From NCBI GenBank assembly GCA_947500845.1, contig CANMTP010000007.1:1-64000 (forward strand): DNA of 64,000 bases, read 5' to 3'. Below, one piece after another: positions 1 to 9,993 of this stretch; the first letter of the stretch is position 1, and every line of letters starts with the position of its first letter. The notes under the pieces are model-generated. The model was not told where the DNA came from. It was given only the letters and a program-made list of their open reading frames with translations, and ran no database searches. Source of the DNA: an uncultured Aquimarina sp. GTDB lineage: Bacteria > Bacteroidota > Bacteroidia > Flavobacteriales > Flavobacteriaceae. Both the position numbers and the translations under genes were made by a program.

Positions 1-247
1 GTTAGATACTTAAATATACTAATTCTCTGCTTTTTCTACAATAAATTATTAAAGTTTCTTATCCCGAACTCACGTTAGTTACAGAAATATACACCATGGC
101 AAAGGCTATGCCGTTCCCAGTTTTATTATTCGTTCATTTTCTAACGATTGAGATTAAATTTTAACTTTAGAATTTAAGAAATCATCATAAAAAAACCCGC
201 TTGAATTATTAAAAGCGGGTTAGATTTCTATTTTTACCTGAGTTTAA
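1..247. other. Left-edge stretch without a gene
   Basis: AT-rich DNA before the end of the first gene. Apart from the terminator at 188-221 I see no convincing coding sequence; the only short ATG frame (about 97-165, plus strand) has no features of a real gene. Confidence 0.5.
188..221 (-). terminator. Rho-independent terminator of the SGNH lipoprotein gene
   Basis: Read on the minus strand, AACCCGCTT pairs with AAGCGGGTT (9 bp) and is followed by a run of seven T. It lies 27 bases after the stop codon of the lipoprotein gene. Confidence 0.85.
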
Positions 248-1888
248 TCATTCAAGTAATGAAGGTGAATAATTGGTGTTATAGGCTGAAACATCTACCA
301 AATTTCCAGATGCTTCGAAGTTTGAACCATAAGTAGCATCAATAGCTTTTAGCATCTCATTAGCAATTAATGCATAACCTCTTGAAGTAGGATGAACCCC
401 GTCTAATGAAAAAGCACCACCAGTTACTAAATCTGATGTTATAATTACCCCACTTGTTTCGACACCAGTTGAAGCTACTTGATCTAACAAAGTATTGGCG
501 TTAAAGAGTGCAAAGCCATTTGCTGATGCAGCAGTTTCTATAACAGTATTAAAAGCGATGGTTGCGGTCTCTATTTCCTCTTGCTCTGAAGGTAAAAGCA
601 CCCACTTATCTTCTAAAGGGAAAGTAACACCATTTACAGCCAATTGACCAGCAGTTTCAACAGGAAGACCTAAACCAGTAAGAGTTGCCTCCGCATTGGT
701 GTTTACTTGTCCAATTATTGACGAACTTGGTAAGACTAACAAATCGTTTTTATTAGCTTGTCTTGCCTGTCCATATAAGAAACCAAAAACAGCAGCGGTT
801 CCTGCATCTAGTCCACCAGCTTGTAGCGCTCCAGATATTTGCATAGACAAGTCATCTAAAGATTCATCTTTTATAACAACTGCACTGGCAGCTCCGGCAT
901 TAAAGGTAATTGATCTTTCGGGAACACCCAGAGCAGTAAATACTTGATTAAGCGCGGCAAATTGTGCATTTAACGTTGGAATAAGTGGACCAAAGCTTGG
1001 ATTAGTTGGATCTAATGGAGCGAAGGGAACCGTTGTAAAATGAGGTATCGCGGTTACGTTAGGAATATTGCCTAGTATACCTTGAACTCCTGAAATATTA
1101 GTAGTTAACGATCCTACAAGCGCTTGGTAGGTAGCTTCAAAACCAACACCAGGACCTCCAGCCAGTGGCGTTATTGGGTCAGTACCATCACCGCCAGAGA
1201 GCGCATAGCCCAAAACATCATTATTGCCTATCCATAATGAAATAAATGAGGGTTGCTGCGCAATGGCCAATTCTAATACGCTTGAGTTAGGCGTTGTACC
1301 GGTCATTCTTACAAAATATGGGTTAGCAGTAGGTGGATCTGCAAAAATACCGTTTAAATTTCCATAGCCAGAAGCCAATAAATGAAAACTTTTGGCACCA
1401 GGCACTCCTAGATTGTTGAATGGCCCAGTGGGGTTGTTTAAAACAATATCTGTAGTTGACACTGCAGAAGGTGCTAATGCTTGTAAAGGAACGGGAGTCG
1501 GTCTTGGCAGATTTGGATCCAGATTTAGAGCTAATCTTGGACCAAAACCAGAGAGCTGAGTTCCTCCGGCTAATAAACCACCAACATTGTCATTCATTAG
1601 TGGTTGTGTAAACGTTCCTCCGTTTCCTAAAGCTGCAAATTGTCGTGCCACTATAGCAGGTGTAGAATTTTCTTGAGCAATTTTATAAAGTGCGCCGTCT
1701 GCAAAACCTGCAGTTAATGAGTTTCCTATGGATACAAACGTAGAAAAATCTGCGCTTCCCTGTGCAAAAGCTTCAAGCACTATAGGCTCTTCCTGACCTC
1801 TGGCTCTTAAGTCGTCTAAAGTGTCGTTCTCACAGGAAATAAATCCAACAATAAGAAGAGATAAAGTTATATATTTAAAATTTTTCAT
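248..1888 (-). CDS. SGNH/GDSL-type hydrolase-like lipoprotein
   Basis: A 546-residue exported lipoprotein, probably an ester hydrolase on the cell surface. The N-terminus is a signal peptide ending in a lipobox with Cys19. The SGNH blocks are recognisable: IGNSLTAG around residues 54-61 carries the likely nucleophile Ser57 (Asn replaces the usual Asp of GDS), a GNND block supplies oxyanion-hole residues, and DGVHPT near the C-terminus supplies Asp496 and His499. The gene starts 20 bases after a TonB receptor gene on the same strand, so the two are probably co-transcribed and may handle the same lipid-like or acylated substrate. The family is well supported; the substrate is unknown. Confidence 0.8.
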   Translation of the reverse strand: MKNFKYITLSLLIVGFISCENDTLDDLRARGQEEPIVLEAFAQGSADFSTFVSIGNSLTAGFADGALYKIAQENSTPAIVARQFAALGNGGTFTQPLMNDNVGGLLAGGTQLSGFGPRLALNLDPNLPRPTPVPLQALAPSAVSTTDIVLNNPTGPFNNLGVPGAKSFHLLASGYGNLNGIFADPPTANPYFVRMTGTTPNSSVLELAIAQQPSFISLWIGNNDVLGYALSGGDGTDPITPLAGGPGVGFEATYQALVGSLTTNISGVQGILGNIPNVTAIPHFTTVPFAPLDPTNPSFGPLIPTLNAQFAALNQVFTALGVPERSITFNAGAASAVVIKDESLDDLSMQISGALQAGGLDAGTAAVFGFLYGQARQANKNDLLVLPSSSIIGQVNTNAEATLTGLGLPVETAGQLAVNGVTFPLEDKWVLLPSEQEEIETATIAFNTVIETAASANGFALFNANTLLDQVASTGVETSGVIITSDLVTGGAFSLDGVHPTSRGYALIANEMLKAIDATYGSNFEASGNLVDVSAYNTNYSPSLLE

Positions 1889-1908
1889 GATAATTTCTAA
1901 TTTCGATA

Positions 1909-4665
1909 TTATAAGTTATTGATGGTCCAGGATAAATAATACTGGGAACCAATGAATCCCGTACCAAATGCTGTAAAGTATTCGTCCTGCAATAAGTTGG
2001 TAGCACCTAACTTAAATGAAGATTTCAAACTAGGAATCGTATAATTAATCTGTGCATCAACTACATGATAAGCAGGAACTTCGCCATCACCAAAGGAAGC
2101 TTCCCAGAAGAAGTTATCGCTCCATCTCCAAGATGTATTAAATCCAAAATTTTCAAATAGATCTGTCTTACCAAAAGAGACTTTCACTTTATGTTCTGGT
2201 GTGTTAAACTGAGTTCTAAAATCCGGATTTTCATTAACGTCAAAATCCAATCTCGCCCAAGTGTAGTTGGCATCCAGATCAAAACCGTTGAATATTTTTG
2301 TGGACACTTGAACAGCTGCTCCATACGAATTTATGTCCGCATCTGAATTTGTATAGGTCTGATAGGGCTGAAAATCATCGTTTGCCAAAGCTGCTAATGA
2401 AAGAGAATTGTCTCCTGCGGTACCATAAAACGGTGCAACTACGGTTTCGTTAGCCAAGAAGTCTTGATACTGATTATAATAGGCAGATGCATCAATAATA
2501 AACTGTTCTACTTTACCACGGTAACCAACTTCGAAAGAGGTAACCTGCTCTGGTTTTGCTAGAGAAGAGTTTCCTATTTGTAAATCTGCAGGATTTTCAG
2601 ACTCGGCAAAAGCTCGAACAGAACTTAACAAATAAGAATTAGAATAAGCAGCAGCACCTGTCTGAGTTATTTGTGAAGGCTGCCCTAATCCTTGCCCGTC
2701 ATCACTTACATCATAAGTTCTAGAAAACCTATCCGGATTATCAGAAGCACTACCAATTAATATAGCTCGACCAACATCTAAGCCAATGTATAAATCTTGG
2801 GTTGTTGGGTTTCTAAATCCTGTTTGGAAAGACGCTCTAAAGTTGTGGTTTTCGTTAAATGTAAAACCAGCTGAAATTCTCGGAGAGAAAAATCCATCAA
2901 ACAATTCAGACTTGTCGTATCGTATAGATCCTGTTAATTTTAATTCTACATTATCATTTAATTCTAATTGTTTTTGAGCTTGAGTATACACCCCAAATTC
3001 TGAATAGTCAATAGGACCATCGAAATCGGTGAAAATAGTTCCGAATGAATTTAGACGGTACGTTCTGAAAGAGCTACCAACTTGTATCTCTACAGCATCC
3101 CATAGATGACTAAAGTTATAATTTGCATCTGCATGATAAATTTTAGAATTATCTTGAAAACGTGAACCTGTAGATAAATCAGGGTCATTTACAATTCTAT
3201 TAAATGTTTGCTGAAATTCTGGAGTACCTGGAATCAAACGTCCGGTATCTGCTGCTGCTCTTGCCGCATCATGTTTTTCCTGCGTTGTTAAGCCTTGTGG
3301 ATTACCAGAAAACTCTATACCGGCATACGTTGCTATATAATCTCCAAACCAATCTTCATCGCTTTTCCAGGCCCGGTTAATATTAATTCCTGTAAAAACC
3401 ATGTCATAAGAATCACCTGCTTTGCCTTCGGTAAGGTAACCTCTTACAAAAAAGTTATCATTTCTTACTTCCAATTTATGCTGCTGTTGAAAGAAGTTTT
3501 TAATATTGTATCTGTTAGCTCCTTGATAAATGGTATTACCAGAGCCAACTTTTCCTACGTACTGAATTTCGAAATCTGTAGCCCAAGGACGGAAATATAA
3601 TCCCCAGTCTGCTTTAACACTCTCTGCATTGTAATTGGTTAAATCAACCTCATTATACCCTGTTCTACTTACCTCTACATCTGGAATAATTCCTAAACCT
3701 GAAGCTTCTCTAATATTGGTCGAAACCTCATCTCCATAAACATTGATACCATCATAATCTGTATTTGCTCTCGTGAGACCTCTATTAAATCTATCCTCTT
3801 CGTTTGTTGCAAACCAATCAGTCCCTTTTAGATAGCTAAAATTAACCTTGGCTGCAAACTTATCACTGAATTTATGAGCGGCACGTATCCCAAAATCTCT
3901 ATAGTCATTGTCACCGGCAGCTTCTTGAGAGGTTACACCTCCTTTGATATAAGCGCTTATACCTTGATGATCAAAAGGATTTTTACTACGCATAAATAAA
4001 ATACCGTTGAACGCATTCGCTCCGTATAGCGCTGATGCAGCTCCTGGAAGAATCTCTACACTTTGTACATCTGTCTCGACCATACCCAAAAGATTACCTA
4101 AAGGAAAGTTTAGGGAAGGCGCAGAGTTGTCCATTCCATCAATAAGTTGCATGAATCTTGTGTTTGCAAAGCTAGCAAAACCTCTGGTGTTTATAGATTT
4201 GAATGTTAGACTGTTAGTATTAATATCTACTCCTTTAAGGTTTTCTAAACCACCATAAAAATCTGCAGAAGGTGTGTTTTTGATCTGTTTTATCCCAAAA
4301 CGCTCTACTGTAACCGGAGATTCAAATATTCTTTCTGGTGTTCTGGAAGCTGAAATAATTACCTCATCCAGTTCTGTACCTTCCTTAAGTGTAATTGTCA
4401 CCTCTTCAGATTGTGAAGTAATCACAGTAGAGTTTTCTTCAAAACCTACGCTACTTACTATTATAGTAAAAGGCGGAGATTGTTCTACGGTAAGTGTAAA
4501 GAATCCATCAAAATCTGTTACTGTACCTACAGCCGAACCCTGAAGTTTAATATTAGCCCCGGGGATCGGTTGATCATTGTCGTCTAAGACCGTTCCCTTA
4601 ATTGTTGTTTGCGCAGTAGCAACGATGCTTAACATCAGCATTATTGCTAAAGTAATTGTTCTCAT
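1909..4665 (-). CDS. TonB-dependent receptor, first of a tandem pair
   Basis: A 918-residue outer membrane receptor that should import a ligand using TonB-derived energy. A signal peptide (about 1-19) is followed by a carboxypeptidase-regulatory-like domain (about 22-95, GTVLDDNDQPIPGANIKL), a plug domain (about 115-225, including INTRGFASFANTRFMQLIDG), and a long beta-barrel ending in a polar/aromatic strand. There is no SusD-like partner next to it; a GDSL lipoprotein gene follows 20 bases downstream instead. It is clearly paralogous to the receptor at 4890-7652: the plug and many barrel segments match almost residue for residue, indicating tandem duplication. The ligand cannot be read from sequence. 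Confidence 0.92.
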   Translation of the reverse strand: MRTITLAIMLMLSIVATAQTTIKGTVLDDNDQPIPGANIKLQGSAVGTVTDFDGFFTLTVEQSPPFTIIVSSVGFEENSTVITSQSEEVTITLKEGTELDEVIISASRTPERIFESPVTVERFGIKQIKNTPSADFYGGLENLKGVDINTNSLTFKSINTRGFASFANTRFMQLIDGMDNSAPSLNFPLGNLLGMVETDVQSVEILPGAASALYGANAFNGILFMRSKNPFDHQGISAYIKGGVTSQEAAGDNDYRDFGIRAAHKFSDKFAAKVNFSYLKGTDWFATNEEDRFNRGLTRANTDYDGINVYGDEVSTNIREASGLGIIPDVEVSRTGYNEVDLTNYNAESVKADWGLYFRPWATDFEIQYVGKVGSGNTIYQGANRYNIKNFFQQQHKLEVRNDNFFVRGYLTEGKAGDSYDMVFTGININRAWKSDEDWFGDYIATYAGIEFSGNPQGLTTQEKHDAARAAADTGRLIPGTPEFQQTFNRIVNDPDLSTGSRFQDNSKIYHADANYNFSHLWDAVEIQVGSSFRTYRLNSFGTIFTDFDGPIDYSEFGVYTQAQKQLELNDNVELKLTGSIRYDKSELFDGFFSPRISAGFTFNENHNFRASFQTGFRNPTTQDLYIGLDVGRAILIGSASDNPDRFSRTYDVSDDGQGLGQPSQITQTGAAAYSNSYLLSSVRAFAESENPADLQIGNSSLAKPEQVTSFEVGYRGKVEQFIIDASAYYNQYQDFLANETVVAPFYGTAGDNSLSLAALANDDFQPYQTYTNSDADINSYGAAVQVSTKIFNGFDLDANYTWARLDFDVNENPDFRTQFNTPEHKVKVSFGKTDLFENFGFNTSWRWSDNFFWEASFGDGEVPAYHVVDAQINYTIPSLKSSFKLGATNLLQDEYFTAFGTGFIGSQYYLSWTINNL

Positions 4666-4817
4666 ACCCCTGAAATTTTATAGTTACAAGAACAATATAC
4701 GTTTTTTTAGGAATTTTTTAATAAAATCGTTAAAGCTTTGTTTATTTCTTTGAAAAAAACTTTTATTTGCACTATCTGTAAAATTACTTTGCGCTAATTC
4801 TTAATCCTAAAAAAACT

Positions 4818-4852
4818 AAAAACTCATCTGAAAAAAATCAGATGAGTTTTTT
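4818..4852 (-). terminator. Terminator between the two tandem receptor genes
   Basis: ACTCATCTGA and TCAGATGAGT form a 10-bp stem extended by A/T pairs, with T runs on both strands. It lies about 40 bases after the stop of the upstream receptor gene, so the two receptors are probably separate transcription units. Confidence 0.85.
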
Positions 4853-4889
4853 AATATAAATTTACTTTTCTTAAGTAATAATACCTTTT

Positions 4890-7652
4890 CTAAAGGTTAT
4901 TTATCGTCAATCCTACATAATATTGAGCACCGATAAAACCAGAACCAATTGCAGTATAGTATTCATCTCCTGTAATATTGTTTGCTCCTATTTGCAATCT
5001 AGATTTTAGAGCCGGAATCGTATAATTAATCTGTGCATTAATCACTGTATATGAAGGAATCTCTCCTGTACCAAAATCTGATTCCCATAAATAGTCATCG
5101 CTCCATATTGCATTGGCATTGAATCCAAAGTTTTTAAATACATCGTTCTTACCAATAGTAGCTTTTACCTTATGTTTTGGTGTGTTGAAGTTACTTCTAA
5201 AATCTGGATCTTTCTCTTGATCAAAATCTTGTTCTGCAAATGTATAGTTTACACCAAGATCAAAACCTTTTACTTGGGCCGTAATACCTCCTACAAAACC
5301 ATAAGAGTTGATATCAACATCAGAGTTTGTAGAAGCCGTAAAGATTTTTCTTCTTTGAATATCTTGAGCAGCTTCTCTAGCTAATTGTTGTTCTGCAGGT
5401 GTACCATTTACATTACCTTCTCCCGGAACTATTACTTCTTCGTTAGCAATAAAGTCTTCGTATTGGTTATAATATATACTACCATCTAAAATAACAGAAC
5501 CAAATTGCGCACGGTATCCTATTTCATAAGCAGTAATTTTCTCTGGTTTTACGATATCAATATTTGCCACTGTGGGATTACCTTCAGCCACAGAACGAGC
5601 AGAATATGAATTTTCATAAGCATCTCTACCTGTAATTGTATTACCCGATGGGTCTGTTATTACATATCTATCAAGGTTATCAGGAGCAGAACCGATTAAA
5701 GCATTTGCTCCCACATCTAAGCCGATATATAAATCTTGGGTAGTAGGATTTCTAAATCCTGTTTGTATAGAAGCACGAACATTACGATTTCTATTTGCTC
5801 CCAAAGTATATCCTACAGAAAATCGTGGAGAGAAGTTACCGTCAAATAACTGTGATTTGTCATAACGCACAGATCCTGTAATTTTTAATCTGTCATCTAA
5901 TAATTTCTTTTGAACTTGAGAATAAACTCCATATTCAGAATATGTTATAGGACCATCGAAATCTGTAAATATAGTTCCTGAAGAGTTTAACTCATATTCT
6001 CTAAAAGATCCACCCACTTGGATATCTGCAAAATTTCCTGTTAAATGGCTGAAGTTATAATTTGCATCAGCATGCCTGAATTCTGATTTATCTGTAAATT
6101 TAGATCCTTCTGCAAGATCTGGATTACTTGTTACAGCATTAAATGCCTGTTGGAATTCTGGAGTACCAGAAATTAATCTACCTGTATCTGCAACTTGTCT
6201 TGCTACTATGTGAGATTGTTCCTCGGATCCAGTTTGTCCGAATGCTGCTAGGTAAGCTCCAGCGTATTCAGCAAACCATTGGTTGTCACTTTTCCAAGCT
6301 CTATTAACATTGATACCCGTAAATCGTATATCATAAGAATCTCCGGCATCCTCTGCTGTTACGTATCCTCTTACGAAAAAATTATCATTTTTTATTTCTA
6401 ATTTATGCTGCTGCAAAAAGAAGTTTCTTAAAGAAGTTCTGTTTGCATCTTGTGTAAGCGTAGTACCTCTTCCTAATTTGCTATTCAAAATGATCTCAAA
6501 ATCATTTTCAAATGGCCTGTAATGTAATGATGCATCAAATTTTAAACTTTCAGCTCTATTATCAACAAGATCTGCCTCAGCATATCCAGTCCTACTTACT
6601 AACGTATTTGGCAATAAACTAGCTTGTGCAGGAGTTAAAAACGGTTGTCCTGTCTCCGGATTGATGTTTGTCGCTAATTGAGTACCAACTCTATCTAAGG
6701 TTTGAGCCACCACATCACCATAAACATTCAATCCATTATATCCAGGGTCAGTTTCTCTAGTTGCGCCAGGATTCGATAAATCGCGCTTATCTGCAGCCAA
6801 CCAATCCGTACCTCTTAAGAAAGAGAAATTAGCTTTTGCTGCAAATTTTTCAGAAAAAGCATGAGCCATTCTTATACCAACATCATAAAATTCGTTATCT
6901 CCCGCTGCTTCTTGAGATGTAATACCCCCTTTGGTATAAGCACTGATTCCTTGATAATCAAACGGACTTTTGCTGTTCATAAACAAAATACCATTAAAGG
7001 CATTCGCACCATATAAGGCAGAAGAAGCTCCTGGTAGAAGTTCTACACTTTGCACATCTAACTCACTAAGACCAACAAGATTTCCTAAAACAAAATTCAA
7101 CGCCGGGGCGGTATTATCCATACCATCAATTAATTGCACAAAACGAGTATTAGCAAACGTAGCAAACCCCCTTGTATTTATTGATTTTAAAGTCAAACTA
7201 TTGGTATTGATATCGACTCCTTTTAAAGTTTCAAGACCTCCATAAAAATCTGCCGCGGGGGTGTTTTTAATATCTTTAATACCAAAACGTTCAATACTAA
7301 CAGGTGATTCGAATAATCTTTCTGGTGCTCTCGATGCAGAAATTACCAGCTCATCAAGAAAGGTAATATCTTCTAAGACAATTGTGATGTCTTTTGTCTC
7401 TGATGTAACCACAAATGTAGTGCTATCAAAACCGATACTGCTTGCCTCTAAAGTAAAGGGATAATTCTTGTCGGTGGTTAAGGAGAAGTTTCCATCAAAA
7501 TCTGAAATGGTTGAAGTAGAGGTTCCTTTTACTGTAATACTAACACCAGGAATTGGTTGATCGAAACCATCAATTACCCTACCGTCGATTACATTTTGCG
7601 CGATGCTAATGGTACTTCCCAGAAGCATTAAAATTAGCGTAATTTTTTTCAT
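4890..7652 (-). CDS. TonB-dependent receptor, second of a tandem pair
   Basis: A 920-residue paralogue of the neighbouring receptor with the same order: signal peptide (about 1-18), carboxypeptidase-regulatory-like domain (GRVIDGFDQPIPGVSITV, about 23-95), plug domain (INTRGFATFANTRFVQLIDG), and a beta-barrel to the end, both proteins finishing in TINNL. Differences are concentrated in barrel segments that probably form extracellular loops, for example an extra stretch around residues 300-345, which suggests altered ligand specificity after duplication. It has its own promoter-like element, an unusual hairpin in the leader, and a terminator. Receptor identity is certain; the ligand is unknown. 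Confidence 0.92.
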   Translation of the reverse strand: MKKITLILMLLGSTISIAQNVIDGRVIDGFDQPIPGVSITVKGTSTSTISDFDGNFSLTTDKNYPFTLEASSIGFDSTTFVVTSETKDITIVLEDITFLDELVISASRAPERLFESPVSIERFGIKDIKNTPAADFYGGLETLKGVDINTNSLTLKSINTRGFATFANTRFVQLIDGMDNTAPALNFVLGNLVGLSELDVQSVELLPGASSALYGANAFNGILFMNSKSPFDYQGISAYTKGGITSQEAAGDNEFYDVGIRMAHAFSEKFAAKANFSFLRGTDWLAADKRDLSNPGATRETDPGYNGLNVYGDVVAQTLDRVGTQLATNINPETGQPFLTPAQASLLPNTLVSRTGYAEADLVDNRAESLKFDASLHYRPFENDFEIILNSKLGRGTTLTQDANRTSLRNFFLQQHKLEIKNDNFFVRGYVTAEDAGDSYDIRFTGINVNRAWKSDNQWFAEYAGAYLAAFGQTGSEEQSHIVARQVADTGRLISGTPEFQQAFNAVTSNPDLAEGSKFTDKSEFRHADANYNFSHLTGNFADIQVGGSFREYELNSSGTIFTDFDGPITYSEYGVYSQVQKKLLDDRLKITGSVRYDKSQLFDGNFSPRFSVGYTLGANRNRNVRASIQTGFRNPTTQDLYIGLDVGANALIGSAPDNLDRYVITDPSGNTITGRDAYENSYSARSVAEGNPTVANIDIVKPEKITAYEIGYRAQFGSVILDGSIYYNQYEDFIANEEVIVPGEGNVNGTPAEQQLAREAAQDIQRRKIFTASTNSDVDINSYGFVGGITAQVKGFDLGVNYTFAEQDFDQEKDPDFRSNFNTPKHKVKATIGKNDVFKNFGFNANAIWSDDYLWESDFGTGEIPSYTVINAQINYTIPALKSRLQIGANNITGDEYYTAIGSGFIGAQYYVGLTINNL

Positions 7653-7680
7653 AAGTAGTTAATTTATAATTAAGTTGTTT

Positions 7681-7704
7681 TTTTCCTATGCACACATAGG
7701 AAAA
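7681..7704 (-). promoter_or_regulatory. Perfect 10-bp inverted repeat in the receptor leader
   Basis: TTTTCCTATG and CATAGGAAAA flank a four-base centre. On the minus strand the element lies between the -7 box and the receptor start codon, so it would be transcribed as a stable stem-loop in the 5' leader. No T run follows, so it is not a terminator; it could be an operator or a post-transcriptional element. Confidence 0.5.
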
Positions 7705-7718
7705 TTTAATTTGGGACG

Positions 7719-7726
7719 CAAAAGTA
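7719..7726 (-). promoter_or_regulatory. Bacteroidota -7 promoter element for the receptor
   Basis: TACTTTTG on the minus strand matches the TAnnTTTG element of the primary sigma factor of this phylum. It lies about 67 bases upstream of the receptor start codon. The matching TTG at -33 is not at ideal spacing. Confidence 0.5.
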
Positions 7727-8064
7727 AACTTTTTTGTTAGACAAAAAAGAAAAAAATGCTTTTTGTCGGGTTAAAATTGTTTTTCGGCGATGATATTTTT
7801 GTGAAAAATTGTTAATAAACTTAAAAAAATCTTAAATTATGAGTTTCTTCGGCCATTATATCTGAAGAGGAAAGAGTTATTTATTAAAAATTAAAAAAAG
7901 TAAACTCTCAATAACGTTATTCATATCAAAAAAAAGAGTCATTTTCAGAGGAACAATTAGAAAACGTGAAGATCTTTTAAAAATTCTTTAGATTTGATTG
8001 GATAAGTGTTCCCATATTTTTATAAAGGATTCATTCCTGAATATCTATATTTAAAAAGCAATAA

Positions 8065-8092
8065 AAAAGACCATTTTTAAAAATGGTCTTTT
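8065..8092 (-). terminator. Terminator after glmS
   Basis: AAAAGACCATTTTT and its complement form a hairpin of about 14 bp ending in T's, 27 bases past the glmS stop codon on the minus strand. Confidence 0.85.
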
Positions 8093-8118
8093 ACTCTTAT
8101 AAGGAAAAAATTATATCA

Positions 8119-9966
8119 TTACTCTACTGTTACAGACTTGGCTAAATTTCTAGGCTGATCTACATTTTTATCTAGCATTACTGCAATATGATAAGACAAT
8201 AATTGTAATGGTATTGTCGTGAGCAACGGCGTCAAGAATTCCTCAGTTTCTGGTATTTCTATAACATGATCTGCTAATTCTTTTACCGTAGAATCTCCTT
8301 CAGTAACTATTCCTATAATTTTTCCTTTTCTCGATTTGATTTCCTGAATATTACTTACTACTTTGTCATAATGACCCTTTTTTGTAGCAATAACAACAAC
8401 TGGCATTTGATCATCAATTAAGGCTATTGGCCCATGCTTCATCTCTGCAGCGGGATATCCCTCTGCATGAATATAAGAAATCTCCTTAAGTTTTAATGCA
8501 CCCTCTAGCGCAACCGGAAAGTTATATCCCCTACCTAAATAGAGAAAATTTCTCGCATTCTTATAGGTATCAGCTATATGCTTAATATGATTATCAGATT
8601 CTAATGCTACTTTTACTTTTTCCGGAATTCTTTCAAGCTCCTGTAAGTAGTAATGAAAGTCACTATTGGATATAGTCCCTTTTCGTTCTGCCAGTTTAAG
8701 TGCAATAAGAGAAAGGATGGTAATCTGTGTTGTAAATGCCTTGGTAGAAGCCACTCCAATCTCAGGTCCAGCATGGGTATATGCACCAGCATGTGTCTCT
8801 CTTGAAATAGAAGAACCAACAACATTACACACACCAAAAACAAAAGCTCCTTTTTCTTTAGCTAATTTAATAGCGGCCATTGTATCTGCTGTCTCACCAC
8901 TTTGCGATATGGCGATTACCACATCATCCTGGTGGATTACCGGATTTCTATACCTAAATTCTGATGCGTATTCTACTTCAACAGGCAAACGAACCAATTC
9001 TTCAAAAATATATTCTGCTACCAAACCTGCGTGCCATGAAGTACCACATGCTATGATAATAATTCTTTTAGCGTTAAGAAGTTTAGCCAAATTATCATCA
9101 ATACCTGCCATCTTAATGATTCCCTCAGAAACTCTCATTCTTCCTCTAAAAGTATCACTTATAGCACTAGGTTGTTCGTATATTTCTTTGAGCATAAAAT
9201 GATCGTATCCTCCTTTTTCTATTTGTTCCAGATTAATTTGCAGTTCTTGAACATACGGATCAACTAATTCATCATCTTTTATCTTCCTTACTTTAACACC
9301 TTTATTTCTTCTTATGATTGCCATCTCACCATCTTCAAGGTAAATTGCATTGTTAGTATACTCTAGAAATGGAGAAGCATCTGAAGCTACAAAGAATTCA
9401 TCTTCACCAACACCTATAGCCAAAGGACTACCTAATCTGGCGACTACAATCTCATCTGGTTTTTCTTTATCAAAAACTGCAATTGCATATGCACCAATAG
9501 TCTGGTTGAGGGCTATTTGAACTGCTTTTCCCAGCTTCACATTTTCTTTATTCTTAACATCTTCAATCAAATTTACCAGTACTTCGGTGTCTGTTTCAGA
9601 AGTAAACGTATATCCTCTTTTAAGCAATTCTTTTCTAAGAGATTCATAATTCTCGATGATTCCATTGTGTATAATAACCAGATTTCCAGAATTTGAATAA
9701 TGTGGGTGAGAATTCACATCGTTAGGAATCCCGTGAGTAGCCCATCTTGTATGTCCTATACCTATATTTCCATTAGTAGGAATTTCGCTAATTAATCGTT
9801 CTTCAAGATCTGCAACTTTCCCTTTGGTTTTAGATAATTTGATATCAGTTCCATCATAAAGAGCAATCCCTGCAGAATCATACCCTCTGTATTCTAATCT
9901 TTTTAATCCTTTTAAGACAATTGGATAAGCTTCTCTATGCCCTATATATCCTACTATTCCACACAT
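8119..9966 (-). CDS. glmS: Glutamine--fructose-6-phosphate aminotransferase (isomerizing)
   Basis: The cytoplasmic enzyme makes glucosamine-6-phosphate from fructose-6-phosphate and glutamine, the first step toward UDP-GlcNAc for peptidoglycan and glycans. At 615 residues it has the usual length. It starts MCGIVGYIG, giving Cys2 (Cys1 after Met removal) as the glutaminase nucleophile; the N-terminal class II amidotransferase domain covers about 1-220, and two SIS sugar-isomerase domains follow (about 290-430 and 465-600, with SQSGETADT in the first). The C-terminus LAKSVTVE is characteristic. It is the last gene of a minus-strand run with the DUF4270 lipoprotein (27-base gap) and the GT5-like gene. 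No glmS ribozyme is visible, as expected in this phylum. Confidence 0.98.
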   Translation of the reverse strand: MCGIVGYIGHREAYPIVLKGLKRLEYRGYDSAGIALYDGTDIKLSKTKGKVADLEERLISEIPTNGNIGIGHTRWATHGIPNDVNSHPHYSNSGNLVIIHNGIIENYESLRKELLKRGYTFTSETDTEVLVNLIEDVKNKENVKLGKAVQIALNQTIGAYAIAVFDKEKPDEIVVARLGSPLAIGVGEDEFFVASDASPFLEYTNNAIYLEDGEMAIIRRNKGVKVRKIKDDELVDPYVQELQINLEQIEKGGYDHFMLKEIYEQPSAISDTFRGRMRVSEGIIKMAGIDDNLAKLLNAKRIIIIACGTSWHAGLVAEYIFEELVRLPVEVEYASEFRYRNPVIHQDDVVIAISQSGETADTMAAIKLAKEKGAFVFGVCNVVGSSISRETHAGAYTHAGPEIGVASTKAFTTQITILSLIALKLAERKGTISNSDFHYYLQELERIPEKVKVALESDNHIKHIADTYKNARNFLYLGRGYNFPVALEGALKLKEISYIHAEGYPAAEMKHGPIALIDDQMPVVVIATKKGHYDKVVSNIQEIKSRKGKIIGIVTEGDSTVKELADHVIEIPETEEFLTPLLTTIPLQLLSYHIAVMLDKNVDQPRNLAKSVTVE

Positions 9967-9993
9967 CGCTATAGTTTTATGTACGTTTATTAA

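Larger units (their letters stand above)
7653..8118. other. 466-base intergenic region between glmS and the receptor gene
   Basis: No gene is visible. The receptor end carries a -7 element and a leader hairpin (7681-7726), and the glmS end carries a terminator (8065-8092). The middle (about 7740-8050) is very A/T-rich and shows no open frame or structure I can support. Confidence 0.6.

Noticed and set aside
1..180. An insertion-sequence end or small gene at the left edge
   Set aside because: No terminal repeat or transposase-like frame can be supported in this short piece.
8666..9202. A 178-codon open frame opposite glmS
   Set aside because: It is antisense to a strongly conserved enzyme and its translation has no features of a real protein.
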